This document shows positions 24,437-35,620 of a DNA stretch of 64,000 nucleotides, in pieces. Location: NCBI RefSeq assembly GCF_964204645.1, contig NC_134029.1:8484850-8548849 (forward strand). The letters run 5' to 3'. Under the pieces are notes generated by a model, which was given only the letters and a program-made list of their open reading frames with translations, made no database searches and had not been told where the DNA came from. Each line of letters opens with the position of its first letter. Within the stretch, counting starts at the first letter, position 1. This DNA is from Tubulanus polymorphus (Eukaryota > Nemertea > Palaeonemertea > Tubulaniformes > Tubulanidae). A program made the translations under genes and the position numbers.

Positions 24437-24660
24437 CACGCAGAGACAATTTGGCTCGGACCAAATTGGCACTGATCAGACCCTAGCCAAATTTGGCCTG
24501 TGCCTAATTAGAGAACGCGTTCACACGTAAACCACTCATTTGATACTAAACAATACTGTGACCAAGCAAGTGGTTCACTACTTCCTGAACCAAAGCTTTC
24601 AAGTGTAATGATTCTACCCACTGACTGTATTGGTCAGGCCAAATTTCGCATCCATTAAGC
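24437..24660. mobile_element. MITE, AGCCRCGATCACA family (ends eroded)
   Basis: Contains gcagagacaatttggctcgg, ttggcactgatcagac and cctaattagagaacgcg, the family's left-hand region, next to the copy ending near 24395. Terminal repeats are mutated. Confidence 0.6.
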
Positions 24661-25403
24661 CGGCCATGCGAAATCTATAATCGCAGAATCGGTACACAAC
24701 AACCGACGCGCGTCTACTCCAAAAGAACTTCCGAAGCTAGTAAAAATGATGAAAACTTGAAATTTGACATTATCGTGCGGAATGCCAACAACGAACGAGG
24801 GGGGCAACGTGCGAAAAATCCTCGAACAGAACGAGCTATTCGCAACGTGTAATATACATTGCGAAATCACTCGGAGGACTCGTTGACACCTTTTGATTTC
24901 AGTTTTTCCGAGGCATTCATTCATTCATACACGTTCGATTATACACTCACGTTTCACTAACAGAAGACACCGTTTTAAACATGCACACTAGATAAATCAA
25001 AGTTAGACAAAACAGTTACGAGGAAATACACTCCAACGGAAAAAGAAAACCGGCGCGATATTCATTCATTTTAACTTTTTTCTTTTGCTCGAACTTTTAG
25101 AGTTGAATCTTTCCTTGTCTCATTTACCGCGTTGGATCGCTAATCACACTTCGGCAAATCTAAAATGTAATTAGCTAAGAGCTAAGAGCATGTTTCAGGG
25201 GTTTGATTTTTCGCCGATATCGATCTCCAGCACCTATACGCCCCTCAGTTAAGTTGCACATTGCATCATGCAGGTACACCCAGGAAAGGTGCTTTTAAAC
25301 AAATGGGTTGCTCATGAAAGTATCAAAATACCCTCACATTACTACAAGCACTGGTATAGGTTTCAAACCATAATGAAAAACATGCATCAGACACAGGTAA
25401 CAA
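24661..25403. other. gene-free stretch
   Basis: Unique sequence. No exon, RNA gene or repeat recognised. Confidence 0.45.
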
Positions 25404-25697
25404 AGCCACGATCGCACAGAGACGATTTGGCCTGGGTCAGACCGAGTCAAATTTGGCCACTGCCTAGTTAGATAGCACGTTCACACTTAAATCACTCACT
25501 TGATACTAAACAATGCATAAAAAAACTGAAGTGAGTCACTAGCAGAACCAGTAGCAATTCACACAATGATTTGACCCATGTCAAAATGTTGCTAGGGTTT
25601 GGTCGGGCCCATTGTCACGGGCCCATTTGAGACTCATGTAAACAGTTGTTCCACGCCAAATCTGGCCTGGATCAAAAATACTTTGGTGATCGCGGCT
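25404..25697. mobile_element. MITE, AGCCRCGATCACA family
   Basis: 294 bp from AGCCACGATCGCACAGAG to ggtgatcgcggct. It contains tttggcctgggtcagacc and the cttgatactaaacaatgca phrase shared with sister copies. Confidence 0.75.
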
Positions 25698-26589
25698 AAG
25701 GGTGATCCAACATGGACATTTATCGCCATGCCAAATCAAAAAAGAACACCCAGAGTCATGCTCTCATGTTCGCGCTTTGATTCGGATATTCTCATAGCCA
25801 CTCCAATGTTCATGAAAACCATCGAACTGAAGATGCTGTAATATTCCTGTTTCAATTATCCGTGAACATGTTGCAAAAAAGATTCAAATTTGTGATAACT
25901 TATGTAGACGTATGGTTTCAAATAAGCAGCAGAATCATGAGAGCCACGAAACATAAATTTCATTTCATACGAGACAATATCTCAAAATAAAAAAAAATGC
26001 TTTCTTATTTCCGATGAAAAACAAATCGAAACGGCCTCAAAACGATGCACGCGGTCGCGACCTCGAGAGAGAAAACTTTCTCCAGAAGTCTGGTCACTTT
26101 GAAAATCTGCGCGTTTCCTAATTGATACCTCAGCGATCCCAGGGCCGCGGTTTAATGAGGTGGAAACCATCAAACATCTCAACTATCGACAGACATACAC
26201 ATTTTATTTACGTGACTAGATTGCCGGTTTTAATGTATCCCTCTGCGCTAGTCGTTCGTACTTTCCCGTCTCGGTAACTTGTGTCTAACTTTCTCTTGAA
26301 GATCCGACGTTTCATCTCACAGATCCAGACGCAGATAGCGCGTAGACTTTGGCCCGCGCTTAGCTTTTACCCGCTAAATTCTAGGCTTTTGCGAGAATCG
26401 AGATCTCTCTGAAATAACCAATGCTTTGTACGATGAAAACTAACAAAAAAAAATATATTCAAATGGACAAAACAATCTTCGACATTATACAGTAAGCCGC
26501 GCTTCATTCGAACAAACTGGGGCCGGCAAAATAGGTCCGAGGTAACCAAAAGTCCAAGTTAGTTTAGGATAGGTAACTACATTAGGTAG
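25698..26589. other. gene-free stretch
   Basis: Unique sequence without a supportable exon or recognisable repeat. Confidence 0.45.
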
Positions 26590-26700
26590 TCACAAAAATA
26601 ATTTCTGTCTCAACAAATTTCCCTGACTTCCCTGATCTTAAGCTTTTTACAAAATTCCCTAATTTTTCCCCCGACTTTTTTTTAGAGACAAGCCAACGGT
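26590..26700. mobile_element. TTCCCTGA-rich fragment
   Basis: The phrases aaatttccctgacttccctg and aatttttcccccgactt belong to the hAT-like TTCCCTGA family. A matching piece with ccctgacttttctctgattt and aagtggctgtcctg lies at about 27068-27116. Both may be ends of one element interrupted by the repeat at 26812-27060. Confidence 0.5.
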
Positions 26701-26811
26701 TCTTGGGCTTAGACTTGAACTCAGAACTTACCATGTGTTAGTTCCCATTGCATTTTAGATATGTTGTATCTACGGCCAATAGCTAAATTTTGTCAAGCCC
26801 ACTTTTAGAAT

Positions 26812-27060
26812 TTTAATCCCGTTCATCAGTTATGAGGTCATCTTCAAGGTCATAGTACTGAAAAACAGTTTTTATTGCCTAGTTCTGCCACTAGATGGCG
26901 CACCCGGCCCACTTTTGCACTGCACAATTAGACCCCCATACTAACATTGTAACCAAGTTTCATCAAGTTCAACCCATTATAAAAAAAGCTAAGACCCTGA
27001 AAGACAGACAAACAGATGGCACGGATATACAATAAGGGTTTCACGAAAGCCCCGATAAAA
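26812..27060. repeat. interspersed repeat, copy 2, with a CTCF-type motif
   Basis: Aligns with the two flanks of 8480-9112 without that copy's insertion. It contains ccactagatggcgc (26888-26901), which the other copy has lost. Non-coding. Confidence 0.68.
26888..26901 (+). promoter_or_regulatory. CTCF-type core motif in a repeat
   Basis: CCACTAGATGGCGC matches CCASYAGRKGGCRS at all 14 positions. The equivalent place in copy 1 of the host repeat reads gagtgctaggtagtgcac, a decayed version. Confidence 0.5.
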
Positions 27061-27116
27061 CCAAAAGAACATTCCCTGACTTTTCTCTGATTTCCAGATA
27101 AGTGGCTGTCCTGAGG

Positions 27117-27819
27117 GACATTGATGTAGATATTCCACGAACACGAGCTCCGCAAAACCTTGAAAACTCGATAAAACTTTTTGATTAGTAGAAGACTCTC
27201 GTCACCCGATCCCGAGATGATCTTGCGCCGGATGACCCGCGAATAAAACGGCGGTTCGCGCGAAAAAATTAGCACACCGGTCAGATCCTTTGTACGCTAT
27301 TAAATATGCATTAAACGTTTTACAGATATTATTAGACAGCGGTGCCGACACCTCCGACACGACTTTATAACATCGGGGCGCATTTCGATTGGAGAAGACA
27401 TGAATTTCTATATTGTTGTTGTTCTTAGCGACGGGTGCAGAAAGACTGAGTGATCCCGACGGTTGGCCGTGAACCGACGCTTAGTGGTCTGAAATCAGCC
27501 ATGAAAAAAGCTTGTTAATTGACTAATTACATGTAACACTCGCGGCATTGAGTTCAGTACTCTCATTAGCCAGTCAGTCAGTCAGTCGAGTGACGCTTGC
27601 AGTTGATACACTCAGCGCATGAATTAGCTAGCGACGACGACGATGATGATGACGATGAAAACGAACGACTAATTTATAGGTGAAGAGGAAAACTCTCCGC
27701 TAGCGCAATCATCATTAAGGTTAAAATAAAATGTCACAATACGTGATATTTATTACACCTGCAAACGTTGCGACCTCTAAATAAAGTGCGAGTACTAAAT
27801 ACATGGTTCCCAATGTTAT
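27117..27819. other. unique gene-free stretch, CpG-rich
   Basis: Single-copy sequence with an octamer-like atatgcatta near 27305 and a run of short gac/gat trinucleotides near 27630. No exon seen. Confidence 0.45.
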
Positions 27820-28110
27820 ATGAATTCAAAATTCCCAAGTTTTACCCAAGTATTTCATGGGTGATTTTTCAATTTTCCCAAATGGAAATGAACACATATC
27901 ATCATGCTACAGTCAACATTTCAGTAGTGACTGGTTGATAAAGGTGATTTTCAAGGGAAATCACTGAAGAAAGTTGCCCTTTGGCAAATGCAATGCGTGA
28001 AATGTAATGAATTACCCAAATATTTCCCTGATTTGAGGAAAATCTTTCAAATTCCCAAATATTTCCAAACCGGGAATTATTATTTCAAAATTCCCAAGTT
28101 TTTCCCAATT
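27820..28110. mobile_element. decayed TTCCCTGA/TTCCCAA-rich element
   Basis: Repeated phrases (ttcccaagttttacccaag, tatttccctgatttgagg, caaatatttccaaaccggg, tttttcccaatttccctg) mark a diverged copy of the hAT-like family. Ends are not intact. Confidence 0.5.
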
Positions 28111-28167
28111 TCCCTGTTCTGCGGGAACCATGTAAATACCAGTGACAATTTGGAAAATAGAAATATA

Positions 28168-28431
28168 AGCCGCGATCACACGAGCATTTTCCGCCTGACC
28201 AAAAACGCCAGGCCAGACCCGAGTCAAATTTTTAGCACACGTCAAATTACTACGAGTAAATTGTCGATGATTCTGAAAGTGAATCAGTTTACGTAGTCAC
28301 AGCATTGTTTAGTATTGAGTGAGCAGTTTACGTGCGAACGCGCTCTCTAATTAGGTGTGGGCCAAATTTGACTCTGGCCTGATCCGGGCTAAATTTGATC
28401 CTGGCCCAACGGTCTCCGCGCGATCGTAACT
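28168..28431. mobile_element. MITE, AGCCRCGATCACA family
   Basis: 264 bp from AGCCGCGATCACACGAG to cgcgatcgtaact, with gctctctaattaggtgtgggcc inside. AT-rich trinucleotides flank both sides (ATA and ATC). Confidence 0.78.
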
Positions 28432-29039
28432 ATCAACTGGCATGCGACGATGAGAACGAAGATGTCCACAGCTGGAATTAACACCGTCGAGAAAACTCAA
28501 CAACAGATTATGAAAAACAAATCTTCAATTATTAACAACCACCAGAAATGGATTGATTTACCTATTTACCTACAACATCAACGGAGTCAATGAGGGAATT
28601 AAACGCAATTCGAACGACGCTTTCGACCATGTGCGTTTTTGGTATTTTTGTAATAATAAACCAGCGCTATTCAAACATTCACCCGTCGGTCTATCGTCCC
28701 CCCCCGAAATTGCCGATCCAAACATTACAGCAGCTGAACGCCGTAATCTCCGCTATTACGGCATTCGCCGTTTTGCGTCACGGAGTTTATTACGTAAATG
28801 GTTCGGCGTAATTGAGGTTACCGCGCAGTGATGTATTAGTACAACCCGTTCAGCGGCGAGCCGTTCCATCCGTCTCGATCGCTCTCAACAAATAATAAAT
28901 GAACGAACAAATTGGATAAAGTTGATCTAATCTTCGCAACCGTCCAACTGTAATTCATATCGAGAGCACGGTTTGATATAGACGCGCGCGCTGATCTTAA
29001 TCTCCTATCAGTTCAGCGTGCTCTTATGAAAACTAAAGC
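28432..29039. other. unique gene-free stretch, CpG-rich
   Basis: Single-copy sequence with several ATTACG/CGTAAT motifs near 28740-28830. No splice-supported exon. Confidence 0.45.
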
Positions 29040-29195
29040 GCGACCGAAAGGAGATGATTTGGCACAGATCAGGCCCGAGTCAAATTTAGCCCGTACCTAA
29101 TTAGAGAGTGCGTTCATGTGTAAACCACTCACTCAATGCTTAAACAAAGCCAAGTGATTCACTTCCGCAACCAGATAAAACAATTGCATGACATG
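29040..29195. mobile_element. fragment of the AGCCRCGATCACA MITE family
   Basis: Contains ggagatgatttggcac, cctaattagagagtgcg and ccactcactcaatgc. The right half and terminal repeats are lost. Confidence 0.6.
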
Positions 29196-29269
29196 CACTA
29201 AAGATTTCTTTATTTCTTCATTCAAAAATATCTTCGCGGTTCTGTATATCAACTATTGGTCTCATAATA

Positions 29270-29560
29270 CAAGACGCTGCGTCTGCGAAGGCTGTGAAAA
29301 CAGTTGATAAACGTGGAAATTGGAGTTAAAGGGAAGTAAATGGAATCGGAGTTGACGGCATCGGAGCTGAAGAGTTCTGAAATCGACAGGCTGGAAAATG
29401 ATGGAATGGAAGTTGGCAGAATGGGAGTCGAGACGAAGCTGACGAGTGGAAATTGACACGGCGGAAAACGATGATGGAATGGAAGGTGATATAGAAGTCA
29501 ATGGAGTGGAAGATGACGGACTAGAGGTCGATAAGTGCGCGTACCGACGGAATGGAAGCC
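29270..29560. repeat. purine-rich imperfect tandem repeat
   Basis: The + strand is a chain of related gga/gac units (e.g. gatgatggaatggaagg, ggagtggaagatgacgg) with strong purine bias. Open frames on both strands here are products of the repetition, not a credible protein. Confidence 0.55.
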
Positions 29561-30284
29561 GACAGTCGTTAGGACAACGCCTGTTAAACGCGCGGACAAA
29601 CAACACCAAAACCGGACGCTCTAATTCCGCGTAAGTACCTCAACCGACGGCGACGCAACGCTGCAAAAAATTCTAAACCAATTACGTGCCGTGATATCGA
29701 GACGGACAGTTTTTCGACGAGATGCCCACGGGATTGCGGATCCGCAACGAACGAAGGTCGGCACCTTGTCAGTCCGCATAAGCGCCGTTATACATCATCA
29801 CATGACAATAACGCCACCGGATAAAATCCAAGCGGCTCGACGGCGATGGAATTTTCGTCGACGAACCCAGCCGCCAAAACGACCGTAATTACACGTGTAC
29901 GCCGCGTATTCAAGTCAAGTCGATTTCTACTTTGCTTGAGAGAACGTCGGGCGGCTTCACTCGGTCAGTTTCAGTAGTACGTTCCCGATATAGGTGTTAA
30001 TAGGACCAGGGCCAAGTTTCACGAATAAGTTTAAATCAAATTTTTGGCGTAATTGCCATTGGTTACTTCATGTTTCATGCCAACATAACATAATTTTCCA
30101 TGATTTGAACTTCAGTTGGTAGGCATGGAGATATATTGTTTAAGTGGATTTGATTTAACGAAATGGTGTCTCCTTTCCACCCCATTCAAAGGAGACTTTT
30201 TGGTAATCCTTCAATAGGCTACATTGCTAAAAATGGATTAAAAATCGATGTTTAAGTTCACAACTGCCCATCATTCTTCGCTGT
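29561..30284. other. unique gene-free stretch
   Basis: CpG-rich to about 29980, then AT-rich. A segment at about 30008-30170 resembles the inverted-repeat element at 59946-60082 (both contain attggttacttca). No exon seen. Confidence 0.4.
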
Positions 30285-30498
30285 GGGCGATTTGGCCCGG
30301 GCCAAATTGGCACAGATCAGGCTCGAGCCAAATTTGGCCCCGTGCCTAATTAGAGAACGTGCTCACATGCAAGCCACTTGATACTTAACAATGCTAAAAA
30401 AAGAAAATGACAAACAAAATTTGGGCTAAACAGGCACGGGCTCATTTGGCATCTGTGTGACATTGTTCCGGGCCAAAAACACTTGCGTGATCGTGGCT
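30285..30498. mobile_element. MITE, AGCCRCGATCACA family
   Basis: The interior phrases ggcgatttggcccgggcc, cctaattagagaacgtg and the right end gcgtgatcgtggct are intact. The left terminal repeat is eroded. Confidence 0.68.
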
Positions 30499-31772
30499 AA
30501 CATCAGAACTAGTAAAAACGACGAGCTGACAAGCGAAGTTGAAATAGACATTAGGCGATCGACTAACGTAATTCGCTATATAACAGGAAAGGCGTGCATC
30601 TTCTAACTCGCGCGATCGTACGCGCGCTCAGCATTCAGCATCCGGCTATCAATCCAGACCGGAGACTTCACAAAAACTTTTTTTAACAGTCCAGTCGACA
30701 GGCACGCGCCGCTGCCGTCATTATCGGTCGACTGGCGCTGTTAGGAACCCCGGATAAATCCAGGATATCACGACGCGCGGGTGCGATAATTGCTTGTTAA
30801 AATCGTCAACAAGAGAAGCTGTTTTTCTTGTCATCTGTCTCGTACAATGACGACGGCGAGGTACGGCGAATGTTTAAAAACCCACAGTAGATTTGTAGAA
30901 ACGGTTTATTTCCTAACAGTTTCGAAGTTAAAACTAAACCTCATCTTCAGAGGTACAAAAAAGGAAATTCTTTTCTTTTTTCTTCGTTTTTTTCCTCTCA
31001 TTTGTTTACAACCGTCTGCAGCATTCTGAAACAAGAAACACTTAGCTAAGAATCCGTCGATATGAAAAATGTTGGAATAATTATAACCGACAGTCGCTCG
31101 TCTACGGAAACCAACTTTACCGGTCACGGCTTGACCCCGCGCGGTTATCATCGCCGACGACAGGAACTTTCAATCGACACAACCCCGATTCAATGACTCG
31201 ATCGCTAGCGTGAAATCTACTCTAGCGTACGTAACGTAATAGATGAATAAAAAAAAAAAACAACTTGCAAGCGCGATTCATTCGACAAGCCGTATCTTTT
31301 TCACAAGCGAAGAGACAAAGACGATGACTACGATGATGATGATAGGGTATGCCAGCGCCGCCGTGGGACGCGCGCGCACCCCGTCATCAGTATGAATGAC
31401 CATTCGTCGGCCGCGTGTACGGGTAGTAATCCGACCGACGGACGATCGGATTGTTCACCGGAGCGAACGCCACGTTTCACATGATTCCGACAATTAATCA
31501 ACGAAGGCGCGAGGAGGCGAGAACCGAAACGAGAGTTCCATGACAATGATACGAGCACCGGCGTCGGGAATGCTCGCCGTCAACGGACGACGCTCTCGAG
31601 ATGGATCGACCGGTAAAAATCCACGGCCCGGAATCAACGTACGATCGATAACCCTACTGAGGTTCTATCGCAGCCATTCGCCGTAATCACGTCACTGGCT
31701 CCATATTGAGGGTCAACACACTGCAGTTTCATGACGGCTCCCTGAAATTTGTAAATGACCATATGCGAATGC
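30499..31772. other. unique gene-free stretch, CpG-rich
   Basis: Includes a TATA-like gctatataacagg near 30575. Positions 30885-30970 match one end of the inverted-repeat element at 23826-24180 (gtttatttcctaacagtttcg, cttcagaggtacaaaaa). The remainder is single-copy and CpG-rich (31080-31700). No exon supported. Confidence 0.45.
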
Positions 31773-31972
31773 ATGGCGACGAATTGGCCCACGCCAAATT
31801 GGCGGCATGGATCAAATTTGGCCCATGCCTAATTCAGGAGGGGTTCACATGTACACCACACTCGATACTAGATGCTTAGAAAAAAATGAGTCACTTCTGG
31901 AACCCTCTGGAACCTGTGTGAACGGTTGCCTAATTTGGTATGGGCCAAAAATGTGTGTGATTTCAGCTATAA
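31773..31972. mobile_element. MITE, AGCCRCGATCACA family (shortened)
   Basis: Contains gcgacgaattggcccacgcc, tttggcccatgcctaattc and the right end gtgtgatttcagct. Central parts are deleted. Confidence 0.6.
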
Positions 31973-33660
31973 CCTATCGTATGGCAAAATATCCAACACT
32001 AACCGGCAAACTAACTCACATCACAGGGCGGATTTTTTTCAGGGCAATTTCCTTCCACCCGTCTTGCAGTCATGTGCTCATTCAATGCGACTGCACCGTG
32101 TTGGTGGTCAAGCGCAATAAATGATTCACATGACAAACCTTCGTCGTTTGTAAATTCCCTGATCATCGTTTGTATTCTTCTGTATGGCGGCAAATTTCCA
32201 GCACTGGTTGGAGAACAAACTATGCTGTTGCACACACGGAACATCTACAGCCGAACGATATGGTTTGGTCACGGGAAGTTGGTGAATCGCCAAAAAGGAC
32301 TATACAATGTAACGTAAAAAGGGGTATGATAACTTCTGGGATTTTTTTTCTGTAGATAAATCGCCACCAATGCGAAAGTGGAATGTACAGTCTAATCAGT
32401 CTTAGATCTGATATCTTTACGGTAATTTTCACTAAAAAATGAGAACGACTTTGAAATTCAATTAAAAATACAGAGCGTCCCATTAATTACTATACATAAA
32501 GAACTACCTGTCCTTTTCAAACCGCTTGAGATAAATCGGCCGAATCTTCAGGAGAGAAATGGACTACAATGATACTGTTTTCAGCACCAAAAAATCCCAT
32601 GAGTTTAAAAAATATGCTGAATGGGAGAACCTTTCGATTTAATCACATGATTCAGTCTATTGTTGAAATTTCTCAGTACGTTGCCAGTTGTGGTAGTTTC
32701 ATTGAAAATGAACTATTCTGATTATTGAGAGCGATTCAATATATTTGGTTATCGTCGAACTCTCGAAATCAGTCAAAAACATTCGCAAATAGCAGTAGTC
32801 AGGCCCGAATTGCTTATTGCATTTGCTGACCAATAAGGCATCTTCACACACAAAATAAGCACGTGACTTGAAGACCGGATGAACGCGCCAACGTGGAAAA
32901 AAAACGATAGAGGTGTTTCACCTGGGGAATCTACGTAGACGAGTACGGTTTAAACGAATGATCCGACATCCCCGAATCGAACACTCTAACCACTCACCCA
33001 ACCCGCTTTGGACAAGATACTGATACGCGCGTCTACTGTTTCTTTTTTCTTCGATTCGTAGAACTTTTTTTTACGACCTGTCAGCGTTAGTAGATGAGAT
33101 CAGCAATCACCAGACACACACATTCAGCTTATTCACACAATCACGTCTGAAATCCATCAGAAAGCCATTACATTATGCGATTAAATTTGCTCGCGAAAAA
33201 CAGTCATCGGCCAGTGTCAAGACGTATCGCTCGGCAAAGACTTAACTATCGGCGACGCGTTATTGACAGATGACGAAACTTCAGACATCGGGCGTTTTTC
33301 TATTTCGTCGGGGCCGGCGTGCGATTTGTTTTAAAAAGATTTCAAGCCGAAGTCGTATTAATTCTCATCCGGTAAAAGTATCTCCGGAGCCGACCAGCCT
33401 CGAGTTGACTGGCGTGAATAACACTTTCGAGATCTAGCGGAAAACTGTTTAATCTGTGAGAGAGCGCGGAAGTTGAGCCGGTCCAGCATCTTGAAGCCTA
33501 GCTAAAGCCTAGCGTACATCGTTGGACTAGCAACTGATCAGATCCAGTTGCTACCGAATGCCAGGACCCAGGCACATTGAAATTCTAGTCAATTGCAATA
33601 GCTGCGTGGCGTGTACCAGTCTCTAGATCCACAGCCATACATCGACGGCAACTCGGATAT
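31973..33660. other. gene-free stretch
   Basis: Several overlapping short open frames occur at 31800-32480 but none shows domain, codon or splice support. Positions 32930-33480 are CpG-rich and single-copy, with the homeodomain/TALE-like site tgacagatgacg near 33267. I see nothing else. Confidence 0.45.
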
Positions 33661-34079
33661 CAGGGATGAGAACCAGGGATTACGAAAAAAAGCGGGACTT
33701 ATGATGAAAATTTCTCAATTACTGAAATTACAGCTAAACTGCAACATAGGCACGAAGCATTATGGGGGTTCCCCAGCATGATTTCCAAAACAGTCTGTAT
33801 CAATTCCAGATGGCAGCACGAACTGGTTATTCTTTCACAATAGTTTATATCGGCAATACCAGATGGCAGCCCATTACGATAATTTTAGGGCCGAGTGCCG
33901 TCAAGCATGCTAAAAATACTCAGTTTTGTGAGTTGAAACATAATGCCAGACACAGCGAACCTTCCAACCCCACCCCCTCAATTTCTTGACCGATCTGGAC
34001 AATGTGGAAAGCTCTTTTTTTTAAATTTCTCATCACAAAAAGCGGGACACCGCCAAAAAGCGGGAAATTCTCATCCCTG
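33661..34079. mobile_element. 419-bp element with CAGGGATGAGAA ends
   Basis: Left CAGGGATGAGAA and right TTCTCATCCCTG are perfect 12-bp inverted repeats of hAT style. The phrase aaaagcggga occurs near both ends. Two copies of ccagatggcagc (33806 and 33859) lie in the middle. No transposase. Confidence 0.65.
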
Positions 34080-34145
34080 GAGATGTAATCTAACATCCCA
34101 AGTCACATGGCATTTTGCTTTGTTTTATCTATTCTATCCGAGGAT

Positions 34146-34300
34146 ATCATCCTAACCGAGTACAACCAGTTCCTCTGAAGAAGAACATGGGAAACTGGCT
34201 GGTGCTGGAGAGTGGTAAGCTTGAGTACATTGACAAATACACATTGAAGCAACCGATTGTATCCAGCCAGTTCATACACCGAAAATTGCTTCGCAAGTAA
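34146..34300 (+). CDS. candidate terminal coding exon, function unknown
   Basis: A pyrimidine-rich tract and AG (ttttatctattctatccgag) precede an open frame that ends at TAA 34298-34300. The peptide begins YHPNRVQPVPLKKNMGNW and ends SSQFIHRKLLRK. Its balanced composition differs from the random-looking frames around it, so it could be the last exon of a gene or a retrocopied fragment. No upstream exon could be joined, because a hAT-like element lies directly before it, and no clear poly(A) signal follows. I do not recognise the family. Confidence 0.3.
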
Positions 34301-35364
34301 CTGACTCCAGTTATGCTAGTCTTAACATCATTCGGGATGGGGGGGGGCAAAGATCAGTCATATAAAATCAAACCTATTTTATTGACTTGATGGACCGAAT
34401 GGAAAATGACCGATATTTCTAACCCTTCGAACCACAGAACGCTTGTCTACGGACTGAAACATCTAATCTCCAAAGAACATGTTGATGTCTGCTATCATTG
34501 CCATCTATATGAAAAACTATGACCTAAATCGAATTTCCACACAATTGGCGAATCAAGCATTGATAGTTCGGCAACATCGCGAACATCGCGAAGTTGCAGC
34601 ATGTAATGCATTGACATTCCGAAAAACTGATGTCACTAAATGGCCATTATTATAACCTATCCCATGTAGACATACTAAATGACCCAGACCACGATCGTCT
34701 GTTAGGGGGGATAGACAGATAAAGTATGATTTGCTATCCATCATCAGCAGCAGCTTCTCGGTAATAACGATTGATAAAACAGTGTCCGGCATAAAGGCCG
34801 GCCAGGCATGATGCATAAAGGGCATTTCAACAGCATCAGCGGCGTTTACCAAGTATCGGATCGTCGATGATCGAATCAAAAGAACCGATACACCGGCGCC
34901 GCGTGTGTGTATCGGTAGCGCGCGTGTGCGATACACGGCGACGTGGCTACCGATCTACCATTGATTAACTCGTAATTACGTCCTCGCGCGAAAAAAGGAA
35001 AACCGACGATCGAATGCTCACTCAAGCGCGTCTTAATTAGGTTGTACATCGAAATTAGAGCGAGGTGGCCGCGATTCTCAAGGGTAGAATTACTACACCG
35101 CATGCATGCGCGCTGACCGTTCGTTCATCGAAAATACGCGAACCGTGTAGAACATCTTGTAATGAGTGTATTCGCACGCGCTGGACATAATCGCCATACA
35201 CTACCTGACCTGGCTAACTACCGATTATCACATCGGGGACAAAAAAAGTAAATTTTCAGGGACGCGATAAGGAAAAATTGGAACAATCTCTAGAGGGGAG
35301 TGGAAAATTTGTATCACGGACAGCAAAAGATTTCCTATAGCATCGAAAAAACCACCGTCAGAGA
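34301..35364. other. gene-free stretch
   Basis: CpG-rich single-copy sequence at about 34780-35170, AT-rich elsewhere. Open frames on the minus strand (34553-35103) lack support. Confidence 0.45.
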
Positions 35365-35620
35365 AGTCCATCTTCACCACAGTGCAGTGTATAGATCAAT
35401 GATGGACTTTGCAAGTACACCGCATCGTCGTATATCGATTCAGTCGATAATTAGGTATAATCTGTTGAAAGATGGCAGCACCTGTCAAACATGTTGATAT
35501 ATTAAAAATAAATGATACACTGCACGCTAGAGCAGTATGTCCGTTAATACAACGCACCGGGGTGGAATTTTTATAAAATCTTAATATCAATTCCAGCATT
35601 TTACAGTTACGATAAGTCAG
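35365..35620. mobile_element. piggyBac-type MITE, copy G (reverse orientation)
   Basis: Read on the minus strand it shows the family order: gtcagcacc-like left end, ccaccccggtgcg, gacaggtgctgccatctttca (35466-35487) and a mutated palindrome near 35380. The terminal TTAA sites are eroded on both sides. Confidence 0.7.

Noticed and set aside
29262-29634. Overlapping frames on both strands, one acidic
   Set aside because: They translate a purine-rich tandem repeat; periodic composition explains the open frames.
29690-29890. Basic open frame near 29.7-29.9 kb
   Set aside because: Arginine-rich, in CpG-rich single-copy sequence with no acceptor, donor or recognisable domain.
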